From an uncultured Collinsella sp. (GTDB lineage Bacteria > Actinomycetota > Coriobacteriia > Coriobacteriales > Coriobacteriaceae), in the NCBI GenBank assembly GCA_947642445.1, contig CANRSF010000003.1, positions 62,001-126,000 on the forward strand: a DNA stretch of 64,000 nt. The letters are read 5' to 3'. The position numbers and the translations under genes are program-made. Under the pieces are notes generated by a model. It worked only from the letters and a program-made list of their open reading frames with translations. It was not told the origin of the DNA and did no database searches. Position 1 is the stretch's first letter. Each line of letters opens with the position of its first letter. Of this stretch, positions 24,447-33,506 are shown one piece after another.

Positions 24447-25304
24447 ATGGCACTTGTTACCACCGAAAAGATGCTCAAGGACGCTCAGGCCGGCCACTAC
24501 GCCGTCGGCGCGTTCAACGTCGAGAACCTCGAGTTTGTTATGGCCGTTCTGGCCGCTGCCGAGGAGACCAAGTCCCCCGTCATCATGCAGACCACCCCGG
24601 GCACCATCAAGACCGCTGGTCTGGACTACTTCTACGGCATGGTCAAGGCTGCCGCCGAGCGCACTTCCGTGCCCGTCGCTCTGCACCTCGATCACGGCGA
24701 TGGCTATGACCGCTGCATGCAGGCTTTCCGCACGGGCTACACCTCCGTCATGATCGACGGCTCGCACGAGTCCTTCGAGGACAACATCGCCCTGACCAAG
24801 TCCGTCGCCGACGCTGGCCGCGCCATGGGCGTGCCCGTTGAGGCCGAGCTTGGTAAGGTTGGCGGCAAAGAGGACGACGGTCCCGCGGTTGAGGGCGAGA
24901 GCCCCTACACCGATCCTGCCGAGGCCAAGGAGTTTGTTGAGCGTACCGGCTGCACCTCCCTCGCAATTGGCGTTGGCACCAGCCACGGTGTGTACACGAG
25001 CGATCCGCACATCGAGCAGTCCGTGGTCAAGGCCATCCGCGACGCCGTCGACGTGCCGCTGGTTCTGCACGGCACCTCCGGTGTGCCCGATGAGCAGGTT
25101 GCCGAGGCTGTGAAGAACGGCATCTGCAAGGTTAACTACGCCACCGAGCTGCGTCAGGCCTACACCAAGGGCTTCATGGCCTACATGGCCGAGAACCCCG
25201 CCTGCTTCGATCCCAAGAAGCCGGCCAAGGAGGGCATGCGCGAGATCACCGAGCTGGTTAAGATCCGCATGACCAACCTCAACTCTGTGGGCAAAGCAGA
25301 GTAA
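24447..25304 (+). CDS. class II fructose/tagatose-bisphosphate aldolase
   Basis: A 285-residue zinc aldolase splitting fructose- or tagatose-1,6-bisphosphate to dihydroxyacetone phosphate and glyceraldehyde-3-phosphate. Visible are HLDHGDGYD (catalytic Asp and zinc His), EAELGKVGGKEDD (zinc Glu), GVGTSHG (zinc His region) and LVLHGTSGVPDEQV. Length is that of the GatY/KbaY/short FbaA group. The ATG at 24447 follows GAGAGGAG; a longer frame upstream runs through the promoter and is rejected. With no lacD in the window, it is a good candidate for the last step of the tagatose route. It may equally be the glycolytic enzyme. Confidence 0.9.
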   Translation: MALVTTEKMLKDAQAGHYAVGAFNVENLEFVMAVLAAAEETKSPVIMQTTPGTIKTAGLDYFYGMVKAAAERTSVPVALHLDHGDGYDRCMQAFRTGYTSVMIDGSHESFEDNIALTKSVADAGRAMGVPVEAELGKVGGKEDDGPAVEGESPYTDPAEAKEFVERTGCTSLAIGVGTSHGVYTSDPHIEQSVVKAIRDAVDVPLVLHGTSGVPDEQVAEAVKNGICKVNYATELRQAYTKGFMAYMAENPACFDPKKPAKEGMREITELVKIRMTNLNSVGKAE

Positions 25305-25337
25305 CAGCAAGGGTACTCCGACTCAAAATAGATCCCG

Positions 25338-25462
25338 GGGAGGGATGAGGGCTTAGTTCCCCAATCGTCCTCGGGCATGCAAAAAGCCTCGCTGCGCACT
25401 TCGTGCGGCGAGGCTTTTTGCCCCCTGCGGAAAGATTGGGGAACTAAGCCCTCATCCCTCCC
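25338..25462. ncRNA. 125-nt perfect hairpin with conserved core, copy 1
   Basis: Arms 25338-25365 and 25435-25462 are perfectly complementary over 28 bp. The core (25366-25434) contains a second stem, AAAAAGCCTCGC...GCGAGGCTTTTT, with a GCGCACTTCGTGC cap. The core is shared with 58567-58635, whereas the arms are unrelated in sequence. It follows the aldolase gene and may act as a terminator, but its size and two-part conservation are unusual. Not a known RNA family to my recognition. Confidence 0.7.
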
Positions 25463-25514
25463 AAGTTGACCTACTCGAGGTCGTCGCCCTTGTGGCGTTA
25501 GGTCTGAAAATAAT

Positions 25515-25562
25515 AAGAAGCCTTCGCGCTGCGGAATGATTTTGGAAACTAAGTACGGGGAC
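25515..25562. repeat. degenerate partial copy of the hairpin element
   Basis: AGAAGCCTTCGCGCTGCGGA, then GATTTTGGAAACTAAG, resembles the right half of the adjacent hairpin (CTGCGGAAAGATTGGGGAAC). The phrase CGCCCTTGTGGCGTT flanks it on both sides (about 25485 and 25588). Confidence 0.4.
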
Positions 25563-25626
25563 CCGCCCAAGCCGTCCTGCTCAATCGCCCTTGTGGCGTT
25601 GGGGCTGAAAGGGTGGGACGCGTGGG

Positions 25627-26250
25627 TTATTTGGTTGTTAGGGTTAGCAGGTCGTTGGGGGTTTTGAGGTTGTAGGTGGCGTTTGGGATGTCTTGGTGTG
25701 ATCCCCATGCCGCTCTGGCAAAACTGACCCCTGCCGAAGTTGCGCATTGTTCGTCGTAGACGGTGTCGCCAACGTAGACGACGTTGCCAGGATTCGCGCC
25801 CGTACGCCGGAGATATTCGAGCATGGGTGCGGGTGCGGGTTTATGTTCGGTTGTGTCTTCGACAAGGATGATGTGCTCAAAATACTTATCGAAACCAAGG
25901 GGTGCAATTTCTTTTGTGTATTCGTCGCGCGCACGTGAGGAGACGATGCCAAGTTTGCAGCCGCTATCGGCGAGTGTTGCGATGACTTCAAGCAAACCTG
26001 GAAACACGCTGATGGTGCTTTTAAAGCTGGCGGCAACTTGGCACCAGCGATCCAACGTTGCCTGCGAGTAGATTCCAAGTTTCTCAAGGGCATCCTTGCC
26101 GGGTATGCCGAGGGCAAATTCAAGCTCGTGTCGGGGGAGCGTTTTGCTGGTCTCTTCTTGGACAATCTGGACAAGCGATGATAGAACGCTTTCTTCTGTA
26201 TCTGCCAATGTCCCATCAACGTCAAATACGATATGGTCAAAGTGCTTCAT
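25627..26250 (-). CDS. HAD-superfamily hydrolase (phosphoglycolate phosphatase-like)
   Basis: A 207-residue phosphatase. HAD motif I is DVDGTLADTE (about 10-19), motif II is IVSSR, motif III KPAP and motif IV VGDTVYDE. The cap is of the small helical C1 type. It probably dephosphorylates a sugar phosphate or similar; the substrate cannot be told. AAAGGAG precedes the ATG. It lies 56 bp downstream of the AraC gene on the same strand, probably in one transcript. Base composition is more AT-rich than the lac and pfl genes. Confidence 0.85.
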   Translation of the reverse strand: MKHFDHIVFDVDGTLADTEESVLSSLVQIVQEETSKTLPRHELEFALGIPGKDALEKLGIYSQATLDRWCQVAASFKSTISVFPGLLEVIATLADSGCKLGIVSSRARDEYTKEIAPLGFDKYFEHIILVEDTTEHKPAPAPMLEYLRRTGANPGNVVYVGDTVYDEQCATSAGVSFARAAWGSHQDIPNATYNLKTPNDLLTLTTK

Positions 26251-26306
26251 ATGATTGCTCCTTTCTGTTGTTTGCCTGCAAGTTTGATGCGGGGACAGAA
26301 GAAAGG

Positions 26307-27245
26307 CTAGCGGGATTTCTGCCTGGTGCTATCGAGATTCTGCCTCGCTGCTCGATAGCTCGAAGGAGTGCATCCCATTTGTTCTTTAAATACCTGGCCA
26401 AGATGGCTTGCTGTCGCAAAGCCGCATTGGCGCGCGACTGTCTGGACCGTTCGCGTGGTGTGTGTCAAAAGTTCGCAAGCACGGTTTACGCGGTATGCGC
26501 GCAGATATGCCGCCGGGGTCGTTCCTGCGCAAGCTTCGATAATGCGGTAACACTCTCTTTCGCTTACGCCGGCTGCAGATGCCATCTGGGGCACATCTAT
26601 AGCGGCTGCATAGTTCGCGCGGATATAGTCCAGGATTGCCTTGAACTGTACGTCGCGGTTGGTCATCCAAGAGGCGTTGTCGGAGGAAAAGAGCGGTTCG
26701 GCCTTGGCGTAAATCTGAATCCAGAGCTCTGACAAGCTATTCCGAAGCGCCATCTCGTTCTGCGGCCGTTGAAGGTCGTGGTTAAAGGAACTCTTTAGCA
26801 AATCGATAAAGGGCATATCGTCGGGGTTGGTGGGCGACCATTTGAGCACATCGACGCCTCGACATTGCAGTAAAGGATTGATATAGCGCTTTTGAAGGCG
26901 TCCCGCGGGATCGCCGAGCATCGACGGCTGAAAGATATGCAACATTTGAATGGCTGGTGCCGAATTGGGTGATTGCAGCGTGCTGTGCAAAACGCCGCCG
27001 TTGATAAAGCCGGCGGACCCTTCCTCAAAGCGTACGTGCTCATGAGCCGCGCGCGTTCGATAGTCAATCGCTCCCTGCTCCATGTAGAAAAGCTCAACTT
27101 CGGAATGCCAGTGCCAGGGGACGGAATTGCCCGGATAGCGAGCGAATTCTGCGCGTTCGGCAATATAGGGCCAGTCATCGGCGGTCTCGGGAAACGCTTC
27201 CTCGCGTCCTCCGCGGTGCAATTCTATGTGATCCATGTTTCGCAT
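26307..27245 (-). CDS. AraC-family transcriptional regulator
   Basis: A 312-residue regulator. The N-terminal cupin domain (WHWHSEVELFYMEQG, about 43-57; FINGGVLHS) binds a small ligand. The C-terminal double HTH (about 205-300) has VPQMASAAGVSERECYR and TVQTVARQCGFATASHLGQV. Upstream of the HAD gene, it may control it, but no other target is adjacent. Start is at the upstream of two nearby ATGs; the second (MDHIELH) is equally possible. Confidence 0.87.
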   Translation of the reverse strand: MRNMDHIELHRGGREEAFPETADDWPYIAERAEFARYPGNSVPWHWHSEVELFYMEQGAIDYRTRAAHEHVRFEEGSAGFINGGVLHSTLQSPNSAPAIQMLHIFQPSMLGDPAGRLQKRYINPLLQCRGVDVLKWSPTNPDDMPFIDLLKSSFNHDLQRPQNEMALRNSLSELWIQIYAKAEPLFSSDNASWMTNRDVQFKAILDYIRANYAAAIDVPQMASAAGVSERECYRIIEACAGTTPAAYLRAYRVNRACELLTHTTRTVQTVARQCGFATASHLGQVFKEQMGCTPSSYRAARQNLDSTRQKSR

Positions 27246-27270
27246 GGCATCAGTATAAAGCGCGATGGGC

Positions 27271-27480
27271 TTAGATTGCTCTTGCCTGTTCGGGGAACGC
27301 CTTGTTTAGGGATGCTTGGAGCTTTTCGAACGATGCTCGCAAGTTGAGGTTCTGGTCGGTTGAGCGTTTTGCTTTTGTGGTGGGGGAGTCGAGGAGGCCG
27401 TTTCTCTGTGTCGGGGGGAAGGAGAAAAGGTCTGCATGTGTTAGGGATGGCTGCTGTGTTGCGTCATTGGAAGAATGCAT
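27271..27480 (-). CDS. small hypothetical protein, doubtful
   Basis: A 69-codon frame starting MHSSNDATQQ and ending LNKAFPEQARAI. In its favour is a clean GAGGAGG ten bases before the ATG. I recognise no family, and it lies in a 488-bp stretch without other genes. A second open frame ends just before it (LLVDIEEAA at about 27487-27513) but lacks an evident start, so the region may hold decayed genes. Confidence 0.3.
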   Translation of the reverse strand: MHSSNDATQQPSLTHADLFSFPPTQRNGLLDSPTTKAKRSTDQNLNLRASFEKLQASLNKAFPEQARAI

Positions 27481-27733
27481 GCTTATGCGGCCTCCTCGAT
27501 GTCCACCAAAAGGTTGCGCACGGGGTCTGCTGCTAGGTCCCGTGCGTTGGCAGTATTATGCCGCGGCTGCTGCAAAGAAGCGCTAAAGAAAAGCTTAATG
27601 AGGTTTGACGTTGCGATGAAATCGCAGGTCAAAGCTATCGAGTAACACTCTTGAAAGGTTTGAGCTTAAGGGCTTTCTAAGGTTTGTGGCGCGGATGTGG
27701 CTCGCCTGTGTGGGGCGTGTGGACGGCTCGTTC

Positions 27734-28720
27734 CTAGCGCTGCGGCTCTGCGGCGCGCACCCGCTCGATGACCTTTTCCATCGTGGCGTCGATGCGGTCC
27801 TTTTTGAGTTCGCATTCCCAGATGGTTATGGGCGTCCAGCCCATTTGAGTGAGTGCTGCCACGGCAGCGCGGTCGCGCTCGACGTTGCGACGGAACTTTG
27901 CCTCCCAAAACTCAACGTTGCGCTTGGGCTGGCTAGGGTGGCACTTGGGGCAGCGATGCCAAAAGCAGCCGTTGACAAAGATGGCGATCTTGCGGCCGGG
28001 GAAGGCGATGTCGGGCTTGCCGGGAACCTTCCATTCCAGGCGATAGCCCGTAAGGCCCGCTGCGCGCAGGCGCTGTCGTACGAGCAGCTCGGGCTTGGTG
28101 TTGGCGCGCTTGTTGCCCTTCATGGACTTTTTGATGGCGGCGCGACGGCGGACCAGTTCGCGCTCGTCAGCGGAGAGGTCCGAGGTATCGATGCCGTCGA
28201 GCAGATCGGGCTTGGGACGCTTTTTGCTGCGGCGCTTAGGTTTGCGCTTGGGTTTGGCGGCGGGTTTGTCGGCTGTGTTGGGCGCGGCGTCATCGGCGGA
28301 GCTTGCCCCAAGTCGGTCTTCCTTCAGCTCAATTAGCGCATCGATGAGCCCCTTGTCGGCGGGCATCCATTCCACCGTGGCAAGCGAGGTGCGCGGAATC
28401 CAGCGGATATCGAGCTGGCGGTCGTGCTTCTGGGGCTCATCGGATTCATCGGCGAGCGAGCAGTAGTAGCACTCCATTGAGAGGTGGAAATCTGGGTAGT
28501 CATACTCAACGGTGTAGAAGTCACGCAGGTTGGTGACTTTGACCTGCAGCTCCTCCATGAGCTCGCGGCGCACGGCGTCTTCAGGTGTCTCGCCGCGCAT
28601 GAGCTTACCACCCGGGAACTCCCAAAGTCCCTGCATGTCGCCGTAGCCGCGCTGCACGGCCAGCAGCTCGTCGGATCCTTCCTTGCGAATGATCCCAGCG
28701 GCAACATGAACAGTCTTCAA
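27734..28720 (-). CDS. NUDIX hydrolase - Vsr endonuclease fusion
   Basis: A 328-residue two-domain protein. Residues 1-135 are a MutT-like NUDIX hydrolase with the complete box at 38-60 (GKLMRGETPEDAVRRELMEE). A Lys/Arg-rich linker follows (about 140-190). Residues about 190-320 are a very-short-patch-repair (Vsr) endonuclease: KRANTKPELLVRQRLRAAG, GKPDIAFPGRKIAIFVNGCF, WHRCPKCHP (zinc ligands) and ERDRAAVAALTQMGW. NUDIX domains of this type clean oxidised nucleotides; Vsr nicks beside T:G mismatches created by deamination of 5-methylcytosine. The TTG at 28720 is chosen for its AGAGGA site and the conserved KTVHVAAG start. No cytosine methyltransferase gene is nearby. Confidence 0.85.
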   Translation of the reverse strand: MKTVHVAAGIIRKEGSDELLAVQRGYGDMQGLWEFPGGKLMRGETPEDAVRRELMEELQVKVTNLRDFYTVEYDYPDFHLSMECYYCSLADESDEPQKHDRQLDIRWIPRTSLATVEWMPADKGLIDALIELKEDRLGASSADDAAPNTADKPAAKPKRKPKRRSKKRPKPDLLDGIDTSDLSADERELVRRRAAIKKSMKGNKRANTKPELLVRQRLRAAGLTGYRLEWKVPGKPDIAFPGRKIAIFVNGCFWHRCPKCHPSQPKRNVEFWEAKFRRNVERDRAAVAALTQMGWTPITIWECELKKDRIDATMEKVIERVRAAEPQR

Positions 28721-28868
28721 CAGGAGTCCTCTCTCAATATCAACACGTGACAGGCTAGCTACCCCTACCTTACACAACGGTAAGGCAAGCGTAAGCCATA
28801 TCGATGGTAGCCGACTCGTCTTCTTGCGACTATAGATGCCGTAGACTAATTGCAAGAAAGGACTCGGT

Positions 28869-29654
28869 ATGCAAACCACGCAAACGGCGACCCCGGTACT
28901 GGAGGTCGCGCATCTCGAAAAGGTATATGGAGCACTGGGCAACGTGACCCGCGCGCTCAACGATGTCAGCTTTACCGTCAACCGCGGCGAATTCGTCGGC
29001 ATCATGGGCGCCTCGGGCTCGGGCAAGTCGACGTTGCTCAACTGCGTCTCGACCATCGATAGCGCCACGAGCGGCACCATCCGCATCAACGGCCAGGACG
29101 TGACGCGCATGAAGCAGGCCAAGCTCTCGCAGTTCCGCCGCGAGGAGCTCGGCTTTATCTTCCAGGACTCCAACTTGCTCGATACGCTCACGGCGCGCGA
29201 GAACATCGCCCTGCCGCTCACCATCGCCCGCACAAACTCGGCAGAGATCTCGACCCGCGTGCAGGATGTGGCCGCGCGCCTGTCCATCAGTCAGGTGCTC
29301 GACAAGTATCCCTACCAAATGTCGGGCGGCCAGCAGCAGCGCGTTGCCGCGGCTCGCGCGCTCGTCACCGACCCCACCATGATCATGGCCGACGAGCCCA
29401 CCGGCGCCCTCGATTCCAAGAGCGCTCGCCTGCTGCTCGAGAGCCTGGAGGCCCTTAACCGCCGCCTGCGCGCCACGGTGCTCATGGTCACGCACGACAG
29501 CTTTGCCGCCAGCTACACGAGCCGTGTGCTGTTTATTCGCGACGGCAAGATCTTCACCGAGCTGCGCCGCGGCGACACCGACCGCCGAGAGTTCTTCGAC
29601 CGCATTATGGAGGTCGTTGCCATGATGGGCGGTGAGGGCTCCGATGCTCTGTAA
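28869..29654 (+). CDS. ABC transporter ATP-binding protein (BceA/FtsE-like)
   Basis: A 261-residue ATPase with Walker [10 protein letters not shown] (about 47-55), Q-loop FIFQDSN, signature [14 protein letters not shown] and Walker [13 protein letters not shown]. It belongs to the MacB/LolD/BceA group that drives FtsX-type permeases. AGAAAGGACTCGGT precedes the ATG. Its stop codon overlaps the permease start by 11 bases, so the two are translationally coupled. No sensor kinase of the BceS kind is encoded beside them. Confidence 0.93.
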   Translation: MQTTQTATPVLEVAHLEKVYGALGNVTRALNDVSFTVNRGEFVGIMGASGSGKSTLLNCVSTIDSATSGTIRINGQDVTRMKQAKLSQFRREELGFIFQDSNLLDTLTARENIALPLTIARTNSAEISTRVQDVAARLSISQVLDKYPYQMSGGQQQRVAAARALVTDPTMIMADEPTGALDSKSARLLLESLEALNRRLRATVLMVTHDSFAASYTSRVLFIRDGKIFTELRRGDTDRREFFDRIMEVVAMMGGEGSDAL

Positions 29655-31881
29655 ACTCGCTTGGGGTAACGTCCGCCGCGCCGGCCGCGATTACCTTGTC
29701 TACTTGCTGACGCTCACCCTGGGTGTCACGGTCTTCTATGCCTTCAATACCATCTCGATGCAGGTCGACATCGCCGGAATTGATGAAGAGGGCTTGGCGC
29801 AGGTTATGGGCAGTATGCTCGGCGACCTGACGTACTTTTTGGCCGGTGTCATGGCCTTTTTGATGGTGTACGCCAATAACTTCATCATGAAACGCCGCAA
29901 AAAGGAGTTTGGCCTGTACCAGGTGCTCGGCATGGGGCGCGGGCGCGTCGCCACGATCATGGCGCTCGAGACGGTGATTGTCTCGGTGGTGGCCTTTGTC
30001 GCCGGCATTGTGCTGGGTGTGGGACTCTCCCAGCTCATGACGTTCTTTACGGCCTCGCTCTTTAAGACGCAGATCGCCAATTTCCACTTCTTTTTTTCGA
30101 TGCATGCGTTCAATCTGACCCTTGCCTGCATGCTCGTAATGTTTGTGCTCACGCTGCTGCTGAACCTCCGCGCCGTGCGTCGTACCAAACTCATCGAGCT
30201 TATGGGTGCCGAGCGTCGCAACGAGAGCATCAAGACACGCAACCCCTGGATCGCGATTGCCATCTTTGCCGTGGGTGCGGTGCTTGTGGGCGTGGCCTAT
30301 TACCGTCTGCTACGTGATGGGTTCCCGCTAACCGCGACGGACAGCAAGCTGCAAGAGGCCATGAACCAGTTTGGTATTACGACCGCTATGGTTACCGTGG
30401 GCACCTTTGCCCTGTTCTGGGGACTCTCGGGCATGCTCATCAAGCTGCTGCAGAGCTTGCGCGGCGTGTATTGGCGCGGCCTCAACATGTTTACCGTGCG
30501 CCAGCTTGCGGCCAAGGTCAACACGGTGTGCTTTTCGATGGGCGTTATCGCGATGCTCCTGTTTTTGGCCATCACCTCGGTGACGTGCGGTATGTCGATT
30601 GCCAATGTGATGAACGAGAATCTGGAGCGCTATAACCCTGTTGACGTGTCTCAGACGTATGTCTATTACACGCCCGAAACGCTCGACTACTACAAGGAGT
30701 ATGTCAATCCGTCTGAGGCCGATCGCATGGTGCTGGCCGATGCAACGGTCGATTTGTACGCTGCATGGCATGGCGATCGTAAAGATCCCGATAACGTTGC
30801 AGACGGTATTAAGGGCAAGTCGGCGGACAACAACGACGAGACCGGCAAGAAGGTCAATATCGCCGATGTTGCCGGTGAGCATGTGCAGATCGATTCGTAT
30901 CTGAGTTACCCGCTTGGCGGCTCGGGCCCCTCGGTGGTGGCGGGTGAGATGTGCAAGACCATGGGCGAAAAGCTTCCGAAGGCGCTCGAGGGCAGCAATG
31001 CCGATGATATGGGCCTGTTTGTGACGCCGGCGAGCCAGTACAACAAACTGCGCCAGATGATGGGCGAGGATCCGGTGAGCATTGGTCGCGACCAGTACGT
31101 GCTTACGTGTGATATGGGCGGCGAGCTGGGCGACCTGTACACCAAATACATGGCTGGGGGCCATACCCTCACCTTGGGCGGGCATGAGCTCAAGCCCGCT
31201 GGCGACAAGTCGGACGAGGATACGGCTGCCATCGCCAACTCGGCGATGGGCAGCAATCCCGGTACCGTGGTCGTAGCCGATGAGCTGTTGTCCCAACTTA
31301 ATCTGCAGCCGTATTCCAGTAATCTGCTCGTTAACTACAAGCAGGGGATGGATGTGACCAAGGCAGACGAGAGCATTAAATACACCTTGCTCGACAATCT
31401 GCTCGTTGACGGCAAGGAGCCGGGGTCATGGGGAGTCTTCATCATGCGTTCCGAGATGTATACGCAGGCGGCGCATATGAACGGCATGATTAGCTATCTG
31501 GCCATCTATATTGGCTTTGTATTGGTCGTTGCGTGCGCGGCGATTCTGTCGATCCAGCAGCTCTCCAATGTGGCCGACGGCAGCCGCAGCTATCGTGTGC
31601 TGGCACAGATCGGCTGTGACGACCGTCAGATCCGGCATTCGGTGATGGCGCAGCAAGCGGTGTTCTTCCTGTTCCCGCTGGCAGTGGGCCTGGCGCACTC
31701 CTTTGTGGCGCTCAAGGTGATCATCGAGCTGGTGAGCATATTCGGAGATATGAGCATCGCCGGCACCGTGGGCCTCACCTGCGCGATTTTCCTGGCGGCC
31801 TATGGTGGCTACTTCCTGGTAACGTACCTCATGAGCGCCGGCATGGTACAAGCTGCCATCGCCACCCGCTACAGCGAGTAA
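29644..31881 (+). CDS. ABC transporter permease, FtsX-like (BceB-type)
   Basis: A 745-residue membrane protein with about ten transmembrane segments and two FtsX domains: segments near 18-40, 65-85, 110-145 and 165-185, a set at 200-325, and the last three at 610-740. A large extracytoplasmic region (about 330-605), longer than in typical BceB, lies before the final segments. BceAB systems remove or sense antimicrobial peptides such as bacitracin. ATG at 29644 with GGTGAGG six bases upstream is preferred over GTG 29632. Substrate unknown. Confidence 0.88.
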   Translation: MLCKLAWGNVRRAGRDYLVYLLTLTLGVTVFYAFNTISMQVDIAGIDEEGLAQVMGSMLGDLTYFLAGVMAFLMVYANNFIMKRRKKEFGLYQVLGMGRGRVATIMALETVIVSVVAFVAGIVLGVGLSQLMTFFTASLFKTQIANFHFFFSMHAFNLTLACMLVMFVLTLLLNLRAVRRTKLIELMGAERRNESIKTRNPWIAIAIFAVGAVLVGVAYYRLLRDGFPLTATDSKLQEAMNQFGITTAMVTVGTFALFWGLSGMLIKLLQSLRGVYWRGLNMFTVRQLAAKVNTVCFSMGVIAMLLFLAITSVTCGMSIANVMNENLERYNPVDVSQTYVYYTPETLDYYKEYVNPSEADRMVLADATVDLYAAWHGDRKDPDNVADGIKGKSADNNDETGKKVNIADVAGEHVQIDSYLSYPLGGSGPSVVAGEMCKTMGEKLPKALEGSNADDMGLFVTPASQYNKLRQMMGEDPVSIGRDQYVLTCDMGGELGDLYTKYMAGGHTLTLGGHELKPAGDKSDEDTAAIANSAMGSNPGTVVVADELLSQLNLQPYSSNLLVNYKQGMDVTKADESIKYTLLDNLLVDGKEPGSWGVFIMRSEMYTQAAHMNGMISYLAIYIGFVLVVACAAILSIQQLSNVADGSRSYRVLAQIGCDDRQIRHSVMAQQAVFFLFPLAVGLAHSFVALKVIIELVSIFGDMSIAGTVGLTCAIFLAAYGGYFLVTYLMSAGMVQAAIATRYSE

Positions 31882-31918
31882 CAAGCGGGCAAAACCGTCG
31901 CAAAATCAGAGCGAATAA

Positions 31919-31958
31919 CCGCCGCGAAGGGAGTCCAGCTCCCTTCGCGGCGGTATTT
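31919..31958 (+). terminator. terminator after the ABC permease gene
   Basis: CCGCCGCGAAGGGA pairs with TCCCTTCGCGGCGG, followed by TATTTTG. Confidence 0.8.
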
Positions 31959-31974
31959 TGCGTATCTAGAGCAT

Positions 31975-32204
31975 CTCAGATGCAAGTGAGTAGGCTTTTT
32001 TGGATCTGCCGAGCACATCGCGGCAAGTGCTCAATAAAATCGCAGGTCAGGGCTGTGGCGTTTTGAGGTGTGCTCGGCATCCCGCCAAAAGCCTACTCAC
32101 TTGGTTTTACTGCTAGAAAACCGCCGCGAGGGAAAGTAGCTCCCTCGCGGCGGTTTTTGGCGTTTGCGCAGATAAAACCTGCCAAAATAAACCTGTCCCT
32201 TTTT
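31975..32204. repeat. 230-bp dispersed intergenic element, copy 1
   Basis: From CTCAGATGCAAGTGAGTAGG to AAACCTGTCCCTTTT the sequence is closely repeated at 45993-46220. Inside, AAGTGAGTAGGCTTTT (31984-31999) is inverted at 32087-32102, and a CCGCCGCGAGGGA stem with a T-run follows (32117-32158). It fills the gap between two converging genes. Confidence 0.8.
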
Positions 32205-32210
32205 GGCAGG

Positions 32211-33176
32211 TTATCGCTTCCAAAAGTGGAGGATGAGCGTCGTGCGGTTTTGCTGTTCGGTTTTGACCAAGATGTTGTGGATGTGGGTCTTGACGGTGCC
32301 CACGGCAAGGAATAGCTCGTCAGCGATCTCTTGGTTCGATTTGCCCAGTACGACCAGACGCATAACTTCGGTCTCACGGTTGGAGAGCTTGTAGGCGTTG
32401 CGATAGAAGGGCATCTGCTCTTCGATGTGTCGATCAAGATCGCTGACGTTCTTTTCCTCGGGTGCCTCCTGCATGCGGATTGAAAGCACGTGATAGGCGT
32501 AGATAATGAGCAGGATCGCAAAGTAACACGCAAAGATGTTCTCGCTAAAGTTGCGCTCGGATAGGTACAGCTGCAGCCAGGAGGGCGCCAAGCTCATGGG
32601 GACCACCAGGATGTTGTAGAAGTCCTCGGCAACGATGCAACCGACCAGAATAGCGCCGATAATCAGGTGCTTTTGTTGGTTGTTAACGCGTGCCTTCAGC
32701 TCGACTTGTGTGCTCTTGCGTGCCGTCCAAAAGATATATAGCCCCACGAAAACAAGGAATACCTGACGCATCGTGTAGTAGAGCCATTGATGAATGGGGC
32801 CGTAGGGGACAGCGACGATAATCAGCAGCTCGCTCAGCAAGAACGTTGCGACGGGAATGACAAACTGCTTTTTTGAATGCTTGTCGAGCAAATCCATGGC
32901 AATGAGCCAAATAAAAGCCTGCGAAGCGGTCGCCACAAGGGTCCGCAACACAGGCATGGTAATTGAGTAATAGTCGCTGGCTGGAAAACTCTGGTTTTGC
33001 AGCGTGTATTCAAAAAAGAAAATCTCGGTCATCTCGATGGCATAGCAGATAAATACGCCGCTGCCATAGATAAAGAAGCGTCGACGGGACGAGGCATAGG
33101 CGGCAAGCGAAAGCACCGCCGTCACAATACAGATCACGAGTATCGCTAGGGTATAGAAGAACATCAGGGTGTTCAT
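32211..33176 (-). CDS. membrane-bound LuxR-type regulator (7TM + HTH)
   Basis: A 321-residue protein with seven predicted transmembrane segments (about residues 4-28, 33-61, 75-98, 107-132, 137-158, 176-200 and 219-240) followed by a cytoplasmic LuxR HTH at the C-terminus. The HTH holds LSNRETEVMRLVVLGKSNQE and VGTVKTHIHNILVK. It is a one-component regulator that may sense a ligand in the membrane. Divergent from ptcA; a related protein is encoded at 40063-41055 at the other side of the agmatine genes, so both are likely to control this cluster. GC content is lower than in ptcA. Confidence 0.85.
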   Translation of the reverse strand: MNTLMFFYTLAILVICIVTAVLSLAAYASSRRRFFIYGSGVFICYAIEMTEIFFFEYTLQNQSFPASDYYSITMPVLRTLVATASQAFIWLIAMDLLDKHSKKQFVIPVATFLLSELLIIVAVPYGPIHQWLYYTMRQVFLVFVGLYIFWTARKSTQVELKARVNNQQKHLIIGAILVGCIVAEDFYNILVVPMSLAPSWLQLYLSERNFSENIFACYFAILLIIYAYHVLSIRMQEAPEEKNVSDLDRHIEEQMPFYRNAYKLSNRETEVMRLVVLGKSNQEIADELFLAVGTVKTHIHNILVKTEQQNRTTLILHFWKR

Positions 33177-33506
33177 CTGTCACCGTCCCATCTCATTTAT
33201 TCTATGGCCGAGCTCTGTATACCTTGTGGGATATAGACGTCTCAACCCTTCGTTTCATTGCGGATTAGGCGCCGAGATACAGCATAGCCGTATACCGTTC
33301 GCGGTTCTAGATGGTAAACCCCCTGTAAACTCTTGACCTGCGGGTTTATATTGGTTTAGAGGGGGTGTAACTCCGTGAACGGTCTTTAATCCCGAATAAA
33401 CTAGGTAAAAATTGCATACGGGTGAATGATGGTCTTGTCAACACGAGGCGTGATGTTCGAGCGCCTCATAGTAATAGTCGGCAAGACCGGCGGAAAGGAA
33501 ATCGAC
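33177..33506. promoter_or_regulatory. luxR/ptcA divergent promoter region
   Basis: 330 bp without a gene. It contains GGTAAACCCCCTGTAAAC (about 33313-33330), GGGTTTATATTGGTTTAG (about 33342-33359) and GTGAACGGTC at 33375, one base off the shared GTGAACGGTA motif. Similar TAAACCTGC/GTAAAC elements occur before 41371, so a LuxR site is possible. Confidence 0.4.

Noticed and set aside
27501-27660. Open minus-strand frame ending LLVDIEEAA
   Set aside because: No start codon with a ribosome-binding site and no recognisable family; perhaps a gene remnant but not supportable.
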